Origin: Petunia secreta
Taxonomy: Eukaryota; Streptophyta; Magnoliopsida; Solanales; Solanaceae
Direction of reading: 5' to 3'
DNA: 64,000 bases
Assembly: GCA_029990175.1 (NCBI GenBank)
Contig: JARKIP010000011.1
Location: 124,001 to 188,000 of the forward strand
Part shown: positions 57,545 to 64,000 of the stretch, in pieces
Layout: the number at the start of each line of letters is the position of its first letter
Position numbering within the stretch: position 1 is the stretch's first letter
Translations under genes and position numbers: made by a program
Notes under the pieces: generated by a model
The model's database searches: none
What the model saw: only the letters and a program-made list of their open reading frames with translations
Told to the model about the DNA's origin: nothing

Positions 57545-58448
57545 TAGTTATCAAGATGAGCAAAGGTAAATTTGAGCTAAAATTATAACGATAGGGTTAC
57601 TGTTGTGCTAAATTATGAACAGAAGGCATTATTAGTACACCTTTTCGAAAAATATAGGGAAAAATTTCTCCCATCTCCTTATCTAGCTAATATTAATTTT
57701 AAAGTAATATTTATGTGTCCTTATTCGTAATAGAAATACAAAAGCATTTTCTAAAATGATTGGCCAAACAATAAATTGATGATCAATTATCGTCCAAACC
57801 TCTTTGAAGTTGATTGGCCAAACACAAATTACTATTATAAAAATTATATATTTTTTGAAAAGCACTTCTGTCAAAAAGTACTTTTTAAAATAAATAGATT
57901 TTATAAGTTGACAAATAGGCTCTTAATCATATGGACGAATAAATTGCTAAAATGGTCCTAAGTGTTACAATAAATGATGATATACATTTCAATTCTGTTC
58001 TTTTCTATTTGTGGACCAAGTCTTCAATATTTTTTTGTAAACTAGTTTCTGGATACATTCATGGTACGTGTGCCCATTCGATGAAAAATTAAAAATTATA
58101 AACTGAAATATAATAAACATTAATCATATTAAGCTAATTTAACAAATGGAAATACTAAGATAATCTTGCAAAAGAAAAAAAAAGGAAATACCAGTAGATC
58201 TGTTGACAACCAAAAAATAAAGAAAGAGTCGAAGAAAATGAAATCATATCCTATAGAATAGTTCATTTTATAAAAATAACATCATATGACCTTTTGACAG
58301 TTTGACAATATTTAAGACTATGTTAAAATATAAACCATGATCTACTTCTTTGGAAAAATAGATAGGTAAAATTTTAATCAAATGTTTACAACACAGTTTG
58401 ATCGTGACAACTTGAAATGCTATGTAAAAACACAAATTTTATCGACAG
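57545..58448. other. AT-rich spacer between inverted LTRs, no gene seen
   Basis: No conserved frame, RNA gene or element end was recognised. Confidence 0.5.
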
Positions 58449-59065
58449 ATTCATGTATTGGATAAAAGCTGACTGGACTTGAAAAGATGGCACGTGTCTA
58501 CCATGTGGCACGAGCAGATGTTTCAACGGACAGACAATCAACGGACAGACATTTATCACGAGCAGACCTAAAGGAGTTATGAAACACTTCAACCGTCAAC
58601 ACGGTCTAAATGAGCAGTTATTAATATGATCATTCACGATCATTCAATTAATGGTCATTAAGGCAATCATTACAACCCAGCGGTTACGAATCCTAACGGG
58701 TGCCTATCAGGCTTATAAATAGCATTTGCTTTAATCGATTGTAACACAACTTTACTTCCTGTCTACAATATCAATAAGAATACTCTCTCACTCTTGCTCA
58801 TATTTGCCTATTACTTTAGTTCTTTGATCCTCTAAGTGCGATTGGTATCGGAGAGCTCTCCCCGAAGATAAGCGATATGATACGGTTACCTCTCCTTATT
58901 TCCGTTTATGCTTTATCTTTATTCGTTAATACTTATATTTCGTTCTTGAATTGTCACCATTTTAGCTCGTCGCTCAAACTCTTAGTCTCAACTATTGATC
59001 GTGACTCCGCAAATACATATTTAATTATTAATTGGCCTAAAATCGAATCTAAGTTAAACAATTCA
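58449..59065 (+). mobile_element. Solo LTR of the second Tat family
   Basis: A 607-bp LTR (58454-59060) beginning TGTATTGGATAAAAGCTGAC and ending AAGTTAAACA, flanked by ATTCA at 58449-58453 and 59061-59065. No internal sequence follows on either side. It is the inverted counterpart of 56867-57539 but has its own target duplication, so it stems from an independent insertion that later lost its body by LTR-LTR recombination. A TATA-like box (TTATAAATAGC) is near 58715. Confidence 0.92.
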
Positions 59066-59256
59066 TGCAATTGAAACTGAATTCTCCTCATTACTCTTCA
59101 ACTATCTTTATCTCATCTAGTACACTATCTACTATGAAGAAAGGAGATAATTCAAACTCAATAGTAGAGCATATATGAATATTATCATCCGCAAGGAACG
59201 ACCTATTCTTATAGTAAAAGAAATGCATGGCAAATATGAAAACAAGTATACGAAGA
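59066..59256. other. Short spacer, no gene seen
   Basis: AT-rich sequence between the solo LTR and the SINE. Confidence 0.5.
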
Positions 59257-59445
59257 TACCGAGAGAATTTTTTTTTTTTTTTTTTGGTTTCCCATCCGGT
59301 GTCCAGTACCCTCATTGGAGCCCCGATTAATCCGGATTCGCACCACGTAGGGTCCCATTCGGGGGGAAGCGCTCCCTACCAGTGATTTTTCCATACCCAG
59401 AGCTCGAACCCGAGACCTCTGGTTAAGGGAGGAGTACCAAGAGAA
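59257..59445 (-). mobile_element. SolS-like SINE
   Basis: On the minus strand from 59434, a tRNA-derived head with GGTCTCGGGTTCGAGC (B box) leads into GTATGGAAAAATCACTGG, GGGAGCGCTTCCCCCC and GCGAATCCGGATTAATCGGG, a body that resembles Solanaceae SINEs (recalled). It ends in a poly(A) tail, seen as the T-run at 59268-59286. Target duplications are TACCGAGAGAA (59257-59267) and TACCAAGAGAA (59435-59445), one difference in 11. Length without duplications is 167 bp. Confidence 0.88.
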
Positions 59446-61597
59446 CTAATGTAAGAGAAAACTGAAATAAAGCCTATGATTTAGTTATATTTATTTTCTT
59501 CAACTCTTCTCCTCTCTTCATGAATTCCTTCTCCTCCCTTCATAAACTGTCACTATCCTTGAGCGGCCAATATAATTATATTTTAAGAAGATACAAAATA
59601 TTACTGAGTATAATTAAAGAAGCAAAATTTTTTAAAAGAAAGACTCATATTTAGCTGGACATTTATATAATTTACTCTTTCCTTCCGCTATTTTGCTGAC
59701 ACACAAAATAAAACTTTATAATTACAATTTTTTAGATGTACAATTTTCATGTAAATATGTTATAAAAATACTGTTTGATTTAAGGGAAAGAAAGTGTTTA
59801 TGGCGTACCCAAGAAAGGATAAATCATGTATGAAATATAATACACTCAATTAATTAAATGAACTTATTATTTTTTTTTAGAGAAAAAGCAACTTGAACAA
59901 TATTGCATTTAGTAGTTTTAATTAATAATTTTTAATTAATGATAATAAATAAACATAGTGTAAAAATCACCAATTAGTAAGACCTTTTTGGTATTTTACT
60001 GATCCAAACAACCTACACAAGTTTGTAGGTTAAGTTGGATATGAAGTCATACCAAGCCAAAGTGAATATGTGAATAACTTACGAATTGCAATAATCTGAT
60101 TTTCAACTATTGATTTACCCGACTTAAGTCAAATACAGTGGATTTCAAAGAAGGGAAACGAATCAATGGAAAATTTCGGTTACCTTTGACTAAGTTATCT
60201 GAGTTTTGTCACCTCTTTATTTTGTTGCACAACTACTTAAAACTAATATCTATAAACAGCATATGGTGAAAAATAGGGAATAGTAACTTATTTTATAGAA
60301 AAAGTTTGGCTCCTATAACCGATCAAAAACAAATAAAAAAACTGAAGTGCAATAAAGATTTAAAAATCACTCACAATAAAAAGTCTACATTTCGATCAAG
60401 AAATCAACTTCAAATTTGGTTTTGTCTAGACTTATTTTTGTTCAAGTATGCCTCCAATCTCAAGTTTATCAGGTATTTTTGCTCTTCTACAAATCTTCAA
60501 CTAAAAGAAGTGTAAACACTTAATAAAAGTAGTAATTTATGTTCTATCTACCTAGCTATGGTGACAATCGAAATCCTCTAATAACAAAAGTTTGGGTTGT
60601 AAGTTGTAACTAAGTACTTTAGGCAGATCCTAACCAAAAGTTTGACATTGGTGAGTTCTTAATTCCATCTCCCAACTCTGCAATAAACTTTTTCAGAAAA
60701 CTCAAGAAGACTTGCACACAAGAACCAAAAGAAAATATTTAGGCTGTAAACAGGATAGCCCTTAACTCTTAGATATTTTAAAGCCATTTACAATATTATT
60801 TTCGAGTACCCAAATACAAGTATGCAACTAATTGTAATGGCAATTGCCTGAGTTCTTCTTACTGCAAATCATCAATGCTACTAATATTTCAAAAAAATTA
60901 GCGAAAGTCATTCAATTAATGCAACTTGGTGGCTCAAATATTTCATTAGAGCATACAAGTTTTATGTTGGCATGACAATTAGCAGTGTTCATTTCTACAA
61001 GACAACACAAGAAAATCTTGAATTAGCAAGATCTTTTTGTCACTTACTGTATTGGGTAATCCAATTCGATTTGTGTCCTAAGAACAGTTTAGGTCAATAC
61101 ACTTACTAATTATAATGTTGCAAACAACCTAAAGTCATATAAAAAATCATTCAAAATCAATAAGAATACATAGTGAATTGAATAATTAAAAGTCAGTGAA
61201 TGAAAAATTCAAAGAATTCCAAACAAACAACAAAGACAATCTCAAATAACTTTTCAGTTTCTAATATCAACAAAAGCTCAATAACACCGGAGATATCAAC
61301 AAAAGCAAAAGACTCAAGCAAATAATTAACAATATAATTGATTTCGATCTAAGATGGAGAAAAAATCAATGGAGAACTGATAATACCTATGGCAAAGTTT
61401 TCCAAATATTGTCACCTTCCGTTTTGCTGCAGCACACCTTAAAACCTAAATGTAAAGCAAAATGTATTCATTAGTGTGTAATGAACTTTAGCATTTTAAA
61501 TACAATATTTGATATATAACCATAAAATAGATAAATAAGAAACTCAAACCTAAAGAAACATTACAAGAAAAAGATAAAACCTAAGCTTAACGAAAAC
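59446..61597. other. AT-rich spacer, no gene seen
   Basis: Long stretch of AT-rich DNA with many stops in all frames. No conserved protein motif, RNA gene or element terminus was recognised. Confidence 0.5.
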
Positions 61598-62010
61598 CAA
61601 AAACAATGCAGAGAACTCTACGGAGACTATATCTGACATAACCAATGAAATACAAAAAAGGATACATAAACCAAAACTTAAAGTAATGTGGTCGTAAATC
61701 TAAACCTAAACTAAAAAAATGATGCCGCAAAACTCTATAGGAGTAATTATTTTAATAGCTACATTGTTTCAATAATTATTTGTGAATAATTTTATCCAAC
61801 TTAAAACCACCAATAACAATGCAGAGAACTCTACAGAGACTATATTTGACATAACCAATGATATACAAAAAAGGATACCTAAACCAAAACTAAAAGTAAT
61901 GTGGTCGTAAACCTAAACCTAAACTAAAAGAATGATGCCGTAAAATTTTAATAGTTTATTTGTTTCAATAATTATTTGTGAATAATTAAATCAAAATTAC
62001 AATTTTATCC
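61598..62010. repeat. Tandem duplication, about 213-bp unit x 2
   Basis: ACAATGCAGAGAACTCTAC occurs at 61603 and 61816, and the following about 200 bp repeat with small changes, including GTAATGTGGTCGTAAA and TCAATAATTATTTGTGAATA. Non-coding. Confidence 0.85.
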
Positions 62011-62747
62011 AATTTAAAACCACTTATGAAGGGTTAAAAAGTCGGATGACATTTCACTAAGGACTTCGTGCTTTTATAATAGTATGGATAAATGGTCCTT
62101 ACTTTTGAGCCGTATATGAAATTTAAAGGGGAATTTTGAAGTAAAAAATGGAAGCCTTCATTTTAGAAAGTCGGACAGCTTGACCTCGTTACCATTGAAT
62201 TACCCTTAAGTTTATATGTAGCTAGCTGATACATAGTGTATACAATTGATTTTGTAGTATATACAATATGTTTCCTTATTTGTGCCAGCGTGTGCACTAA
62301 GTTTTATAGTGTAAACAATCATTTTTCTCAATGTATACGCACTCCGTTACAATGTAGATTTCATTATTGTATATATTATTATACATCTTAATAATATATT
62401 ATGTACACATATATAGTAATATTGTAACATATTTTTTAAAAAAAAATTGAAAGCTGAAGAACTAGAAAAAGATAAGGTGGCGTTGCATAGGAAAGAGAGA
62501 GGATAGCGGGGGAAAAGTAGGGAGGAAGAGTAAGGGACAGCGGCAGTGAAGAAAAGAGAGGAAGAGGCAGGCAACAACGACGGACCAAAAACGAGGAAGA
62601 GGAAGAGGGAGGCGATAGCGGCAGCAGAGGAAAGAGAGATGGAGAGGGAATTGGCTACAGAGGGAAAAGAGAGGAAGAGAGGCGGCGACAGTGGGAAGAG
62701 AGAGGCTACAAACCCTAGAGAGAATTTGAAGGAACTGATTAGAAAAA
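62011..62747. other. Spacer with purine-rich segment
   Basis: Ends in a GA-rich stretch (62510-62720) that opens a frame of 97 codons (62546-62839) made almost only of Lys, Arg, Glu and Ala; this looks like a by-product of composition. Nothing else was recognised. Confidence 0.45.
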
Positions 62748-62934
62748 GTAGGGTAGAAACCCTAAATGGTTGCTATATTAATTTAGGAAAGGTGGAGCTT
62801 TTTTTTTTCCTTACACAAATGACATGGTCAGAGTGTTAGTAGGGTAGAAACCCTAAATGGTTGCTATATTAATTTAGGAAAGGTGAAGCTTTTTTTTTTT
62901 TTTTTCCTTACAAAAATGACATGGTCAGAGTGTT
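62748..62934. repeat. Tandem duplication, about 91-bp unit x 2
   Basis: GTAGGGTAGAAACCCTAAAT begins copies at 62748 and 62839. They differ mainly in the length of an internal T-run (10 versus 16) and in single bases. Confidence 0.9.
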
Positions 62935-63513
62935 TCCTTTCAATTACTTTTCCTGTATTGTTTGAATTGACTTATTAAATAATTTGAACCCATTTTTATC
63001 TCAATTATGCAAATAAGGTATAAACCAAGGGAGCTGCTATTCGGCCACACTCTCCTTGTCCCAATATTGGCCACACCCCTAAAATTACTAATATATCCTT
63101 ACTGTGTGTTTGGCCTATTAAACAATTTTTTCCCTCCAAAACCTTCCCTCCAAACCAACTATTAAATGTTGTTTATTCCCAAAACATTGAGCCATGCAAA
63201 ACATAATGCTAGAGAGATGGAAGGATTTCAGAATTAATAGTACTTGGTATACGTATAAGTATATGTATACGTAGACCGTATTAATACGTATTTCTATTTT
63301 TTAAAATACACTTTATTAATTAAGTGATAATTTAATTTTATACGTATTTATGTTTTTTAAATGTGGCTTCTTTATTAATTTAATTATATTTCTTATACAT
63401 ACACATTTTGACTACTACCACCAACTACATGTCTATTAGTATTCCATTGTTATTCCTATACAGTTTTGAGTAACACCACAAACCCTAATCACAATCCACA
63501 CCCATTTCTAAAC
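62935..63513. other. Upstream region of the FAR1-type gene
   Basis: AT-rich; a GGCCACAC motif is repeated at 63040 and 63070. No clear TATA box could be chosen. The segment just upstream of 63514 would be the leader of the gene. Confidence 0.4.
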
Positions 63514-64000
63514 ATGAACACCAACCCATCAAGTCCTAATACGGATGAACTAAGAAATGAATTACATAGAGCTTTAGGACTGGAATCCGACGATAGTTTG
63601 ATGAATGATGAGGATCATTTGGATGACCTTGATTCTGACGGGGCCCACAATGATGTAGAGAATAATGAAGGTGATGATGATATTGATGTTGAAGATGATG
63701 AAGTTGTGGAAGTGTTAGAAATTGGAGAGGACAGGGAAATGGGTGATGATATTTCTCAAGAGGATCTTGCAATAGGGCCACTTCCTGGAATGAAATTTAA
63801 AGGTAGTGGACATATGTATGAATTTTACAAAGCACATGCTAGATTATTAGGTTTTTGTATTGTCAAACGAACATGCAACAAAAAAGGGGGGGATACGGTA
63901 AGGTATGTGCAGTTTGTTTGTGATAGGGCAAGGAAACCAAAACATAAGATATCCGGCAAAAGAATGAATTGTATGGCTAGAATTAATGGAATTTTCGAAA
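63514..64000 (+). CDS. FAR1/FHY3-type (FAR1-related sequence) protein, N-terminal part
   Basis: ATG at 63514 opens a frame without stops to the window end (162 codons). Residues 1 to about 85 are acidic (for example DDDIDVEDDEVVEVLE). Then MYEFYKAHARLLGFCIVKRT, YVQFVCDRARKPK and MNCMARING follow the pattern of the FAR1 DNA-binding domain, a WRKY-GCM1-type zinc finger whose Cys residues are visible in this stretch. Such proteins derive from MULE transposases and act as nuclear transcription factors, or are still parts of MULE elements. The downstream MULE-like and SWIM domains lie outside the window, so host gene and transposon cannot be told apart. The start was chosen as the first ATG in frame after a CT-rich leader. 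Confidence 0.72.
   Translation, partial: MNTNPSSPNTDELRNELHRALGLESDDSLMNDEDHLDDLDSDGAHNDVENNEGDDDIDVEDDEVVEVLEIGEDREMGDDISQEDLAIGPLPGMKFKGSGHMYEFYKAHARLLGFCIVKRTCNKKGGDTVRYVQFVCDRARKPKHKISGKRMNCMARINGIFE

Noticed and set aside
62546..62839. 97-codon Lys/Arg/Glu-rich frame
   Set aside because: It follows from GA-rich composition and runs into the 91-bp tandem duplication; no domain or codon pattern supports it.

Overview
The window reads as plant nuclear DNA, most likely from a solanaceous eudicot. The reasons are plant Tat-, Athila- and Tekay-type Gypsy elements, a copia element, Stowaway and hAT-like MITEs, a CACTA element, a SINE that resembles the Solanaceae SolS families, a spliced expansin-like gene and a FAR1/FHY3-type reading frame. 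The lineage call rests on recalled family resemblance, not on a search. No bacterial, phage, CRISPR or organellar content was seen. Most of the 64 kb is decayed, partly nested transposable elements, and only two host-like genes are supported.

Layout. 202-8817: Tat-type Gypsy element (+), target duplication TATAG, gag mostly deleted, with a five-exon antisense gene (7936 to 5339) between integrase and 3' LTR. 9737-25839: large gag-only Gypsy-type element (+), target duplication ATCAC. Its gag is split by an Athila-type element (-) at 11609-20096 that lacks a 3' LTR. 25840-28442: AT-rich flank with a hAT-like MITE and a 5'-truncated LINE. 28443-33308: copia element (+) inserted in a small tandem repeat. 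34095-43236: Tekay-like chromovirus (+), target duplication TATTG, with a Stowaway MITE in the 5' LTR only and an intron-like 106-bp insertion between gag and protease.

43716-45347: expansin-like B gene on the minus strand, four exons, intact, 251 codons. 47394-49244: non-autonomous CACTA element, target duplication AAG, carrying an intron-bearing cassette and an acidic repetitive reading frame. 49271-50747: LTR-like leader sequence. 50748-57539: second Tat-type Gypsy element (-), missing its 3' LTR, with a probable tRNA-derived SINE inside. 58454-59060: solo LTR of the same family in the opposite orientation, target duplication ATTCA. 59257-59445: SolS-like SINE (-) with an 11-bp target duplication. 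59446-63513: AT-rich DNA with two short tandem duplications. 63514-64000: start of a FAR1/FHY3-type gene (+), cut by the window edge.

The elements record ordered events: gag-only element then Athila into its gag, chromovirus then MITE into one LTR, Tat element then SINE. Nearly all retroelement frames are broken by stops and frameshifts. The best leads for something less usual are the antisense spliced gene in the first Tat element, the frame-preserving intron-like insertion in the chromovirus, the LTR-less end of the Athila insertion, and the cassette inside the CACTA element.
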